DNA of 10,048 nt from Nitrososphaerales archaeon TH5896 (GTDB taxonomy: Archaea > Thermoproteota > Nitrososphaeria > Nitrososphaerales > Nitrososphaeraceae): contig JAATVP010000090.1 of NCBI GenBank assembly GCA_014523625.1, positions 1-10,048 of the forward strand, in the 5' to 3' direction. The notes beneath the pieces were generated by a model. The model did no database searches. It was given only the letters and a program-made list of their open reading frames with translations, and was not told the origin of the DNA. Below, one piece after another: positions 1-6,019 of this stretch. A program made the translations under genes and the position numbers. Position 1 is the stretch's first letter; every line of letters starts with the position of its first letter.

Positions 1-594
1 GTAGTTTGGATCTATGGAGGGTGGTCTTGAAACGACTAATTGCTTTATATCAAGTGTAATAGCAACTGTCTGGCTGATGCAAAGGAGCATCGATGATACA
101 GCAAATGCCAATATCATGATATAGTGTCGTTTGTTGGTACTCGAATTGAACCATGACAAGAATTTGTAAGTGCGAAAACCAAAGAACAAGAGGGCTACTG
201 CACTTATTAAGAGAAGTAGAATCAGCAGGTAAGTGCTATAATGTGAAAATAACACCATTTCAACAATGATAGCTCCAAAGACGACTAAAAGTGCATAAAG
301 AAAAATAGGTGTTGCCTTGTACAGTCTATTAAAAAACGAAGGAGCCTCAAGGTCTTTGCGCAATGCAACCATATAATGTCTAAGGGCATACAGACTTGCA
401 AAAAACACAGTGATAGTCATTGCTATAAATAATATTACACCAAAAGGAGAAGTAAGAGGCTTTCCCAAAACGTCAAAAAAGGTGCCAAAGATTACATCGG
501 TAAGTATTATGGCCCAAGCAATAAACGTCATCAAGTAAGTTTTTTTGTTAATGATACTTGTAGTAACTAGCCAGGGCATTTTTGTAGTCGACAT
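1..594 (-). CDS. Multi-span membrane protein, C-terminus cut by window edge
   Basis: Reading from ATG at 594 to base 1 on the minus strand gives 198 codons without a stop, so the gene continues beyond the left edge. The product is very hydrophobic, with about five likely membrane spans at residues 20-41, 50-72, 95-117, 119-141 and 158-181. They are separated by short basic or polar loops (for example RHYMVALRKDLEAP after span 2 and STNKRH before span 5). I recognise no catalytic motif or named family; it resembles the uncharacterised integral membrane proteins common in Nitrososphaeria. A TATA-like TTAAAAA (minus strand, 614-620) lies 20-26 bases before the ATG, which suits a leaderless archaeal transcript and supports this start. 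Codon use and base composition match the native neighbours. The gene is confidently real; its function is unknown. Confidence 0.85.
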   Translation of the reverse strand, partial: MSTTKMPWLVTTSIINKKTYLMTFIAWAIILTDVIFGTFFDVLGKPLTSPFGVILFIAMTITVFFASLYALRHYMVALRKDLEAPSFFNRLYKATPIFLYALLVVFGAIIVEMVLFSHYSTYLLILLLLISAVALLFFGFRTYKFLSWFNSSTNKRHYIMILAFAVSSMLLCISQTVAITLDIKQLVVSRPPSIDPNY

Positions 595-613
595 GTCATT
601 ATAGAGATATCAG

Positions 614-620
614 TTTTTAA
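614..620 (-). promoter_or_regulatory. TATA-like box of the edge membrane-protein gene
   Basis: TTAAAAA on the minus strand, 20-26 bases before the ATG at 594. The spacing fits an archaeal TATA box feeding a leaderless mRNA. It is assigned by position and composition only. Confidence 0.45.
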
Positions 621-885
621 CCTTTTCTTGCAAGTTCTGGTGATAGTTATTTGTTGCATTATTTTTTGTCTTTCAGGACAAGATATTTCGATCGATTTCG
701 TGAATAAATATATTATTCAAAAAGATTTGAAGAGGATTTTCTTCTATCATACTCAAAGGGATTCAACGACGCCTCTAATTCTTCTTTCTCAACGTCACCT
801 ATTCATTATAGGGGTGAAATTATTTCGATGGTTCATGAAGCCGTCTCTCTAACTTTATGGTCAGTGGATTCAACCAATCGCGGGG

Positions 886-895
886 TAAAAATATA
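886..895 (+). promoter_or_regulatory. TATA-like box of the aldo/keto reductase gene
   Basis: TAAAAATATA lies 21-30 bases before the ATG at 916, preceded by a GC-rich CGCGGGG that could act as a BRE-side flank. No Shine-Dalgarno sequence stands before the ATG, so the transcript is probably leaderless. The rest of the 595-915 gap holds the opposing promoter of the edge gene and no convincing gene. Confidence 0.5.
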
Positions 896-915
896 GTGGA
901 TAATAGAAATGTGTC

Positions 916-1926
916 ATGAACAAGCTACCATCATACAACATTAACCCTGATTTGAAAGTATGCAGAATCCTCAATGGCATGTGGCAGGTTGCAGGCGGAC
1001 ATGGGTATATTGATCATGAAAAGGCAGTTGAAGATATGATAAAATATCATGATTCAGGATTTACGACTTGGGATCTTGCTGATATATATGGGCCAGCGGA
1101 AGATCTTATCGGGGAATTCAGACGCAGGTTATTGAAATTAAGAGGAAAAGGAGAGCTTGATAAAATTCAGGCGCTGACAAAGTGGGTGCCACGTCCAGAA
1201 AAAATTACTCGTTCTGCAGTTATCGAAAATATACAAAAATCACTCAACAGGATGAATGTTAGCTCGATCGATTTACTGCAATTTCACTGGTGGGATTATA
1301 ATAATCCGTATTACATGGATGCTGTCAAATACCTAACCGATCTCAAGGACAATGGAATTATCAAAAACATTGGCCTTACAAATTTTGATACAGAACGATT
1401 GCAAATCATGATGGATGCCAATCTACCAATCGTGTCGAACCAGATTCAATATTCGATCATTGATCGAAGACCTGAGGTAAAAATGATACCTTTTTGTCAG
1501 AAGCAGGGCATCAGTCTTCTTGCCTATGGAAGCCTCTGCGGCGGATTGATGTCAGATCGTTACTTCGGAAGGAAGAAACCCTCTATTGGTGAATTAGACA
1601 CATTAAGTTTGCGAAAATACTATCAAATGATAGAAGCATGGGGGGGATGGGATTTATTTCAAGAATTACTTTCGAATTTGAATACAATTGCTCAAAAATA
1701 TAATGTGAGTATTACAAATATAGCAAGTCGATACATACTAGATAGTCCAACGGTAGCTGGAGTTATTATTGGTGCTCGACTCGGAATAGTAGACCACAGA
1801 GTCGGCAATGAACAGGTATTTAATTTAAAGCTAGGGAGGTCAGATCTTGATGCTATAGATGCCGTATGCAAGAAGTCAAACAACTTGTTTGAGATAATAG
1901 GGGACTGCGGCGATGAGTATAGATGA
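916..1926 (+). CDS. Aldo/keto reductase
   Basis: A 336-residue protein of the aldo/keto reductase superfamily, a cytosolic (beta/alpha)8 barrel enzyme that reduces carbonyl groups or oxidises alcohols with NAD(P)H. The full catalytic tetrad is visible: Asp53 and Tyr58 in the TTWDLADIYG segment, Lys89 in LTKWVP, and His124 in LLQFHWWD. Cofactor-side elements follow: SNQIQYSIIDRRPE (about 175-188), LAYGSLCGGLMSDRYFG (about 203-219) and the C-terminal VAGVIIGAR (about 281-289). Length is typical of the family, and nothing is truncated. The HWWDYNNP segment after the catalytic His recalls the branch that includes uncharacterised plant and fungal aldo/keto reductases, so the substrate cannot be named. 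The gene stands alone, with its own TATA-like box and degraded DNA downstream. The family is certain; the physiological reaction is unknown. Confidence 0.95.
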   Translation: MNKLPSYNINPDLKVCRILNGMWQVAGGHGYIDHEKAVEDMIKYHDSGFTTWDLADIYGPAEDLIGEFRRRLLKLRGKGELDKIQALTKWVPRPEKITRSAVIENIQKSLNRMNVSSIDLLQFHWWDYNNPYYMDAVKYLTDLKDNGIIKNIGLTNFDTERLQIMMDANLPIVSNQIQYSIIDRRPEVKMIPFCQKQGISLLAYGSLCGGLMSDRYFGRKKPSIGELDTLSLRKYYQMIEAWGGWDLFQELLSNLNTIAQKYNVSITNIASRYILDSPTVAGVIIGARLGIVDHRVGNEQVFNLKLGRSDLDAIDAVCKKSNNLFEIIGDCGDEYR

Positions 1927-1988
1927 TTTTGATTTTGATTCTGGATACCAAATGATACCTCAATGAAAAGAATGAATGCCTAGGTTTC

Positions 1989-2005
1989 TCATGTTTGAAA
2001 CATGA
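1989..2005. repeat. 17-base near-perfect palindrome after the reductase gene
   Basis: TCATGTTT and AAACATGA flank a single G, giving eight-base perfect arms. It begins 63 bases after the aldo/keto reductase stop. As RNA it would form a six-base stem with a five-base loop; there is no T-run directly after it, so a terminator role is weak. It may instead be a protein-binding site. Confidence 0.5.
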
Positions 2006-2182
2006 AGAATCTGTCAATGTGGACCAAAAATAGGTTCAAAAGAAGAGGATAGACAGATCGAACGATTCATCTTGCAACTATTAGAATATGAACAGGAATT
2101 GTACGAGAAAGATGTCTATATTAAGAAACTGGAAGATGATTTAAGACAAACACATTACGGCAAGGGGGAAACTTTTCACTAG
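2006..2182 (+). pseudogene. Remnant of a small coiled-coil/zinc-type protein
   Basis: An open frame of 58 codons ends at TAG 2180-2182 but has no ATG, GTG or TTG near its beginning. The only in-frame ATG (1991) is followed by a TGA (2003-2005), and both lie inside a palindrome. The translated stretch begins ICQCGPKIG, a CxC pair, and continues with a charged, heptad-like helix (KEEDRQIERFILQLLEYEQE, then LYEKDVYIKKLEDDLR). That looks like true coding sequence rather than chance. Its last 62 bases overlap the DUF72 remnant on the other strand. It is most likely a decayed small gene in the scar region; a non-standard start or a chance frame remains possible. Confidence 0.35.
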
Positions 2183-2438
2183 ATAAACTCAGAATGATTT
2201 GTCTGTTTGGTCTTAATGACTCGTTTATTCGTACTGCGTCACCTTCTTCTCCAAGATCGTCAGTCGAGACATATTCATGTTCCCATTTAACTTCATCTAA
2301 ATTCAACATTTGTCTAAAGATATCAACAGTTCCAGGCGCAAAACCAGCATAATGGTCATTCGCGGCGACTATTGCATATCTCACACCAATTAGATTTCCT
2401 TTATTAATTCCTTTGTTGAAACGACGCGTAACTTTTTT
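2121..2438 (-). pseudogene. C-terminal remnant of a DUF72 family protein
   Basis: The minus-strand frame encodes NKGNLIGVRYAIVAANDHYAGFAPGTVDIFRQMLNL, which matches my memory of the C-terminal end of DUF72 proteins (the conserved N-x-H-[YF]-A-G-[FH]-[AG]-P segment). DUF72 proteins are TIM-barrel-like and usually about 230-300 residues; only the last 90 or so are here. The frame runs into a TAA at 2439-2441, beside a run of eight A on the coding strand, and the only available start is a GTG at 2384 inside the conserved part. The N-terminal two thirds, including the catalytic-barrel region, is missing, so this is a broken gene. The head-to-head Rieske remnant starts only about 50 bases further right, so both probably lost their 5' ends in the same event. 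Family assignment is fairly sure; it rests on one motif region. Confidence 0.6.
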
Positions 2439-2492
2439 TTATCTTGTGCGCGCAAAAATCTCCACTATGACTATGAATCATCAAGGGTATTA

Positions 2493-2750
2493 ATGGGTAA
2501 CATTTCCAATGACGGTATTGTAACATGTCCATTCCATGGCGCTAGATTTAATGCCACTACAGGTAAGAAAGTAAAGGAACCAGTTCTAGCACCTTCTCAA
2601 CAAATGGAACCTCTTCCAAAAACATGGCAACATTATCTGGAACATGCAGAAATGCCTCTTAAAGTTTTAGGAATGTTTCCCTATGAAGTTTTTCGAGGAG
2701 GATCAGCTTATGATTATGAAAAATCAATACCACTAAAAGGAATGGTTTGA
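2493..2750 (+). pseudogene. Truncated Rieske [2Fe-2S] ferredoxin
   Basis: The 85-residue frame holds the second Rieske cluster-binding box, TCPFHGARFNATTGK (residues 11-25, with Cys12 and His15), followed by the proline-rich loop EPVLAPSQQMEPLP typical of small Rieske ferredoxins. The first box, C-x-H about 16-20 residues earlier, is absent. Upstream in the same frame lies HYDYESSRVLMGNIS, which contains no C-x-H, so two of the four cluster ligands are missing and a [2Fe-2S] cluster could not be held in the usual way. The ATG at 2493 falls where the GG of the first box would be. An intact protein would be about 100-115 residues, used as an electron-transfer partner of oxygenases or similar enzymes. 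This is a 5'-deleted remnant; the C-terminal 30 residues are not recognisable and may be out of frame. Confidence 0.7.
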
Positions 2751-2870
2751 AATTGGGAATCCGTATTAAGTCATACTGTATAATGATTCATCACATGTTA
2801 CATGCACTTACCTACATATGCAGAACCTGTCGCAGCGAGCATCATCATGTCGTCGGGAGGTAGTTCTGAC

Positions 2871-2875
2871 GGAGG
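2871..2875 (+). promoter_or_regulatory. Shine-Dalgarno sequence that decides the DUF1326 start
   Basis: GGAGG sits five bases before the ATG at 2881. It favours this ATG over the in-frame ATG at 2818, whose extra 21 residues are not family-like. The leader arrangement is bacterial in style, unlike the leaderless native genes of this window. Confidence 0.55.
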
Positions 2876-2880
2876 GCACC

Positions 2881-3534
2881 ATGGTACAGGTTGACTGGTA
2901 CATCGAAGGAGTCGAGTTCAGCAATTGCAACTGCGACTACGCCTGTCCTTGTCAGTTCGAGTCACGCCGCCCCACGCACGGAGACTGTCGCGGCTTCGCG
3001 GCCGTTCGCATCGATAAGGGCCACTTTGGAGACGTGGCGCTCGATGGCCTCGGCGCAGCCCTCCTCTACGCCTGGCCGGGACCGATCTACGAGGGCAACG
3101 GCGAGTGTCAGGCCGTCATCGATGATAGGGCGGACGGTAAGCAACGAGACGCTCTTGCTACCATCCTGTACGGTGGCGAGACCAACGAGGGGGCGACCCA
3201 TTGGTGGGTCTATCGGATGATGTCAAGCACCGTCCATCCCCCGCTTTTCAAACACATCGGGATTGACGCGAATATCGAGTGCCGAAAAGCACGTATCGTG
3301 ATCCCCGACGTGCTCGAGTCGACCGCCCGTCCGATCCGAAGTCCTTCGACGGGGGCTGAGCATCGCGTCCGCATCAACCTCCCGAATGGGATCGAGTTCG
3401 ACCTCGCGGAGATCGGCAGTGGTACCACCAAGACGATGGCCTCAATCGCCCTCGACCTCAAGGACACCTACTTTCATTTCACTGTTCTGCGCCAGTCGGG
3501 CAAAGGGGTGGTCCGCCTTAGGGGGTTACCCTGA
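2881..3534 (+). CDS. DUF1326 family protein, probably acquired from bacteria
   Basis: A 217-residue protein of the DUF1326 family, which has no established biochemical role. The N-terminal hallmark is present: strand WYIEGVEF followed by the cysteine cluster NCNCDYACPC (Cys16, 18, 22 and 24), which looks suited to metal binding. The body then follows family order (a GHFGDVALDGL segment near residue 50, IYEGNGECQAVIDDRAD near 75, and FDLAEIG in the last quarter). I start it at 2881 because of the GGAGG five bases upstream and because homologues begin just before this strand; an in-frame ATG at 2818 would add 21 residues. Base composition is foreign: 41 of 60 bases are G or C at 2941-3000 against 22 of 60 at 2641-2700. 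DUF1326 genes often sit beside a DUF2182 membrane protein; none is here. The frame is intact, so it is probably expressed. Confidence 0.85.
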   Translation: MVQVDWYIEGVEFSNCNCDYACPCQFESRRPTHGDCRGFAAVRIDKGHFGDVALDGLGAALLYAWPGPIYEGNGECQAVIDDRADGKQRDALATILYGGETNEGATHWWVYRMMSSTVHPPLFKHIGIDANIECRKARIVIPDVLESTARPIRSPSTGAEHRVRINLPNGIEFDLAEIGSGTTKTMASIALDLKDTYFHFTVLRQSGKGVVRLRGLP

Positions 3535-3572
3535 ATGTATTCTGATAGAGGGTGAGAATATGTAGTTGCGTC

Positions 3573-3596
3573 GCGCATTTAACTAGTTAAAGGCGC
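3573..3596. repeat. 24-base imperfect palindrome
   Basis: The core TTTAACTAGTTAAA (3578-3591) is a perfect 14-base palindrome. GCGC on both sides extends it with one mismatch per arm. It stands 38 bases after the DUF1326 stop and belongs to the same TTAAC...GTTAA class as the inverted repeats at 5183 and 7921. It could be an operator or a terminator hairpin. In the rest of 3535-3842 I see only the TATA-like box of the next gene. Confidence 0.5.
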
Positions 3597-3842
3597 AAAC
3601 ACTTGGAAGTCTTCATTGAAATAATGCATTCCAAGTCATGAGACTGGATTCCTTTTAGTTAAATTTCAATTTCTGCGCGCACAATCTACAAGAATAGATA
3701 CAAACACCATTTTTACGTCGCCTAAGTCGACACTTGGATGATAATTATCACAGTTCAAGAAAGAGAAATGATAACAGACGGTAGCAATTGGTAGCGCCTT
3801 ATTTATCTCGTGCTCGCAATAACTATACAGGATACACAAGAA

Positions 3843-4061
3843 ATGTCGATAGGATCTCAAACCCTTTCAGATAAGAAGAAAATAAAGGAACTGAAGGTTC
3901 TGGAATTATACCAGCAAGGATTGTCTTATAGAACGATTGCCTCTTTGGTTCATCTATCATTAAGAGATGTGACCAAATACATCCATAGAATTTCGAGTAA
4001 AATAAAATCGATTAGCCAGGTCCCGAATAAAGACCACCAAATCCAGATCTACCCACTATAA
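3843..4061 (+). CDS. Small helix-turn-helix protein
   Basis: A 72-residue basic protein. Residues 14-52 (IKELKVLELYQQGLSYRTIASLVHLSLRDVTKYIHRISSK) read as a helix-turn-helix of the resolvase/sigma-region-4 type: a first helix, the turn QGLSYRTIASL, and a recognition helix LRDVTKYIHRI. The short tail carries no other domain, so it could bind DNA as a small transcription regulator. Small stand-alone HTH proteins like this are frequent in Nitrososphaeria. I choose the ATG at 3843; an in-frame GTG at 3810 would add 11 residues without adding to the fold. A TATA-like TTATTTAT (3799-3806) would put the transcript start a little before 3843. It ends six bases before the convergent transporter gene. 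Targets are unknown. Confidence 0.75.
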   Translation: MSIGSQTLSDKKKIKELKVLELYQQGLSYRTIASLVHLSLRDVTKYIHRISSKIKSISQVPNKDHQIQIYPL

Positions 4062-4067
4062 TTTCTA

Positions 4068-5132
4068 TCACTTGACAGAATGCAAAGAGTAATCGCGAAT
4101 ATGAATGACGTAAATACCCAAAAAGCCTATGATGCCGCCTAACACAGCTAAATACATGTTATTGGGTAGATTGGTGGGAAACCCTATCTCTCCCAGCAGG
4201 AGCTGGGCAACGAGGGTAATTATGATGCTCGAAGAGCCTATGGTAGCTGTAAGAGATGCTCCGATCCTACTTAGGCCCGTAGAATATGACAATGATCCTA
4301 CAAATGGTAGCAATGAAAATACAATTAAGATTACAACGACGATTATTAGTTGCTCGTTATTTTCGATATTGTAAGCTAGTATGGATGTTCCACCAGTTGA
4401 TGAGTATTGCACCTCAATCAACAATACTCCTACAAGCATAAATCCAATTAGGATAAACCCAGAGATCAGCATTGAAGAAGCTGCCACTTCTATAGATGAA
4501 TGTCTTGATACTAGTTTTGTTAGAAAGAGAACACCTAAAGCAAATCCAAATGCAGAAAGTATGGCCTCCAAATCCCCAAAAGTGATATTGAATGTGTCTT
4601 GTAGTGTGAATGCATTTGATAACCCACCTAAGTCTATATTTTCATTATCCCCATTGATGCTAGAGCCACTCATAATGGCCAGAATGAACCCGAATAACGC
4701 CAATGCTATACCAATGATGTGAATACTTTTCAATATCTCTCTCAAGAAGGCTCTTGCTAGAAGAACTATTATTACAATTTCTAAAGGTCCTGCAATAAGA
4801 AGCTCTTTTGAAGCACCGATCTTATTAATGGAATCATACCATGTAAATATCCCAATTGATAGAAACAGAGAAGCCAACAAAAGATTCTTCCAGGATCTCA
4901 TGAAAAGGATAGTAATCCCATCCCTTTTCTTAAGAACAATGACCGTTACCACTAATAGCATTATACCCCCCAAGGTTATGCTTATCGCTGATAGAAGAAT
5001 CGGAGAGATTTGTATCGACGAATGAGTTGTTAAATATTCAATGACTATCGATTCGATAGAAATTGTTATTGCATAGACAAATACAACCCAAGACTTTTGA
5101 ATCAAGAGTGGCAATACAAGAACTTCCAGCAT
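4068..5132 (-). CDS. EamA/DMT-superfamily transporter
   Basis: A 354-residue integral membrane protein with ten likely spans (about 14-34, 42-67, 83-98, 109-129, 134-155, 186-207, 217-240, 262-282, 290-312, 326-345). It is organised as two EamA repeats of five spans. Each repeat shows the family's signature near its fourth helix: YDSINKIGASKELLIAGPLEIVI in the first half and YSTGLSRIGASLTATIGSSSIIITLVAQLLLGE in the second, followed by a Gly-rich last helix. A hydrophilic, acidic linker (156-185) joins the halves. Members of the drug/metabolite transporter superfamily export or import small metabolites; the substrate cannot be read from sequence. The ATG at 5132 is the only start before span 1. 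A TATA-like AATATATAA (minus strand) and a GTTAAC-type repeat lie upstream, the latter shared with the formate dehydrogenase promoter region. Confidence 0.9.
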   Translation of the reverse strand: MLEVLVLPLLIQKSWVVFVYAITISIESIVIEYLTTHSSIQISPILLSAISITLGGIMLLVVTVIVLKKRDGITILFMRSWKNLLLASLFLSIGIFTWYDSINKIGASKELLIAGPLEIVIIVLLARAFLREILKSIHIIGIALALFGFILAIMSGSSINGDNENIDLGGLSNAFTLQDTFNITFGDLEAILSAFGFALGVLFLTKLVSRHSSIEVAASSMLISGFILIGFMLVGVLLIEVQYSSTGGTSILAYNIENNEQLIIVVVILIVFSLLPFVGSLSYSTGLSRIGASLTATIGSSSIIITLVAQLLLGEIGFPTNLPNNMYLAVLGGIIGFLGIYVIHIRDYSLHSVK

Positions 5133-5166
5133 TTAGAATAACAATACATTCCGATTGTCTTCAGCA

Positions 5167-5175
5167 TTATATATT
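5167..5175 (-). promoter_or_regulatory. TATA-like box of the transporter gene
   Basis: AATATATAA on the minus strand, 35-43 bases before the ATG at 5132. This implies a leader of roughly 10-15 bases. It is the best AT-rich candidate in the upstream region. Confidence 0.45.
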
Positions 5176-5182
5176 CCGCAAA

Positions 5183-5204
5183 TTAACCCATAAACTTGGT
5201 TAAC
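5183..5204. promoter_or_regulatory. GTTAACCAAGTT-type inverted repeat, candidate operator
   Basis: TTAACC (5183-5188) and GGTTAA (5198-5203) form an inverted repeat with a nine-base spacer. On the minus strand 5204-5193 reads GTTAACCAAGTT, the same 12 bases found at 7922-7933 between two divergent promoters. It lies seven bases upstream of the transporter's TATA-like box, where a transcription factor would act. Confidence 0.45.
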
Positions 5205-5244
5205 ATATATTTCTACTCCTACCTTGATTTGGGCTGGTAATGGG

Positions 5245-5252
5245 TATAAAAA
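5245..5252 (+). promoter_or_regulatory. Strong TATA-like box with no clear gene behind it
   Basis: TATAAAAA is the best TATA match of the window. An ATG follows at 5276, preceded by GGAGGAG (5262-5268), but its frame (MYSEDWS) stops at 5297. The promoter may serve a short leader peptide, a decayed gene or a non-coding RNA. Confidence 0.45.
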
Positions 5253-5315
5253 GGTAGAATTGGAGGAGACACAACATGTATTCTGAAGACTGGTCCTAGT
5301 TGCGATTCGAATAAG

Positions 5316-5420
5316 TTGTGGTTATTATCAATTACTATTTCAACGCTATTTCACTTATCAAGAGTATTAGATGAGGTTGATCGAAAATTAGACGGTATTA
5401 AGAATTATGAGGAACATTGA
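5316..5420 (+). CDS. Possible 34-residue protein behind the 5245 TATA box
   Basis: This frame has a coding-like look. From TTG 5316 it gives MWLLSITISTLFHLSRVLDE and then VDRKLDGIKNYEEH: a short hydrophobic segment followed by a charged helix. The frame is open upstream to a TAA at 5247, but no ATG or GTG is available. The nearest ATG (5276), with TATA box and Shine-Dalgarno-like sequence, is in another frame. A frameshift between the two would make one small protein of about 45-50 residues. It could be a genuine small protein using TTG, a frameshifted remnant, or chance. No family is recognised. Confidence 0.25.
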   Translation: MWLLSITISTLFHLSRVLDEVDRKLDGIKNYEEH

Positions 5421-5554
5421 AATAATAAGCTCTTGTCCTCCGCTGATGCCTTTGTCTTTATGCATTGTTATTAAGTCGAAGAGACTTATCACTCCATAAC
5501 AGAATTCGATCGATAGCGAGTTAAATGAAGTCGTCATGCATTAGATCCACAAGG

Positions 5555-5739
5555 AGGCAAGGCGAAAGGCCACTTCAGACTATCGCCCCACCTAACCATG
5601 CGGGTTCGTGACAAACTCGCAGTAAAGTTGACATTTTCACATAAAAGGTATTCCGGAACTTAGTTATTCTTTGGGTTAACCGGTTGTTCACCAAAGAATA
5701 TCGCTTGGTCGGCTATCTACCCTTAATCCTTAGATAAGG
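5555..5739 (+). ncRNA. Cluster of hairpins, candidate structured RNA or decayed insertion-sequence end
   Basis: Four inverted repeats follow each other in a stretch partly richer in GC than its surroundings. GGCGA 5561-5565 pairs with TCGCC 5583-5587. GCGGGTT 5600-5606 pairs with AACTCGC 5614-5620 around a seven-base loop, with one G-U pair that works only in plus-strand RNA. TATTCTTTGG 5665-5674 pairs perfectly with CCAAAGAATA 5691-5700. CCTTA 5728-5732 faces TAAGG 5735-5739. No convincing coding frame crosses them. The stretch does not match tRNA, 5S, RNase P or SRP motifs I can recall. The minus strand near 5620-5555 faintly recalls the right end of IS605-type elements (a short CEFVTNPHG-like frame end, then a GC-rich stem), but no transposase gene is present. 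Confidence 0.3.
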
Positions 5740-5809
5740 CATTATGGCATACTTCCATTCTTTCTTACCTGTAATCAATCCTGCCCCCTCCTACTCTGTG
5801 AGCATGAAT

Positions 5810-5839
5810 ATGTTAATAAACAATGTTGGTCTTTAACAT
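5810..5839. repeat. Inverted repeat upstream of the 55-residue gene
   Basis: ATGTTAA (5810-5816) and TTAACAT (5833-5839) are perfect complements 16 bases apart, ending 12 bases before the ATG at 5852. The left arm overlaps TTAATAAA (5813-5820), the likely TATA box of that gene, so a bound protein could block it. Confidence 0.35.
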
Positions 5840-5851
5840 TTGAAAAGAAGC

Positions 5852-6019
5852 ATGGGTAAATGGAAATGCCTGTGGTGTTCTAAGGTGTTGGAAGGTGAGT
5901 CCTTTATGGATCTGGTAACTAGAACCTATGTTCGAGGAGAACCTGTACACGCATGGGAAAATATAACTTTGGTTGAAGAAAAGGCTGTCGCATTAGCGAA
6001 CAATTTGTTATCAGCATAA
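5852..6019 (+). CDS. Small CxxC protein of 55 residues
   Basis: An ATG-started frame of 55 codons in otherwise gene-poor DNA. It begins MGKWKCLWCSKVLEGESFMD, so Cys6 and Cys9 form a CxxC pair with Trp on either side, like half of a zinc ribbon or a rubredoxin-like knuckle. The rest (LVTRTYVRGEPVHAWENITL, then VEEKAVALANNLLSA) ends in an amphipathic helix. His33 could add a third metal ligand, though this is a guess; alternatively two copies could share a metal in a dimer. Native-looking codon use, a TATA-like TTAATAAA 32-39 bases upstream and the non-random composition support a real gene. I do not recognise the family. Small zinc-knuckle proteins in archaea often bind nucleic acid or other proteins, but nothing here proves either. 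Confidence 0.6.
   Translation: MGKWKCLWCSKVLEGESFMDLVTRTYVRGEPVHAWENITLVEEKAVALANNLLSA

Noticed and set aside
628..852. 74-codon TTG-started frame on the plus strand between the edge gene and the aldo/keto reductase
   Set aside because: No family signature, odd composition, TTG start without a promoter at a suitable distance, and it overlaps the opposing promoter region.
2003..2005. TGA as a possible selenocysteine or readthrough codon
   Set aside because: No selenocysteine machinery or SECIS element is expected in this lineage, and the codon is explained as part of a palindrome.
2818..2880. In-frame ATG that would lengthen the DUF1326 protein by 21 residues
   Set aside because: The added residues are not family-like, and a Shine-Dalgarno sequence stands before the ATG at 2881.
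2891..3467. Several long frames on both strands inside the DUF1326 gene
   Set aside because: They are shadows caused by high GC content; only the DUF1326 frame carries a family motif.
3666..3860. 64-codon minus-strand frame overlapping the start of the small HTH gene
   Set aside because: No motif, and it overlaps a better supported gene and its promoter.
4129..5025. Plus-strand frames opposite the transporter
   Set aside because: Antisense shadows of a gene with ten membrane spans and clear EamA repeats.
5600..5620. Stem with seven-base loop considered as a tRNA arm
   Set aside because: No matching acceptor, D or anticodon arms nearby, and no GTTCRA T-loop motif in the right place.
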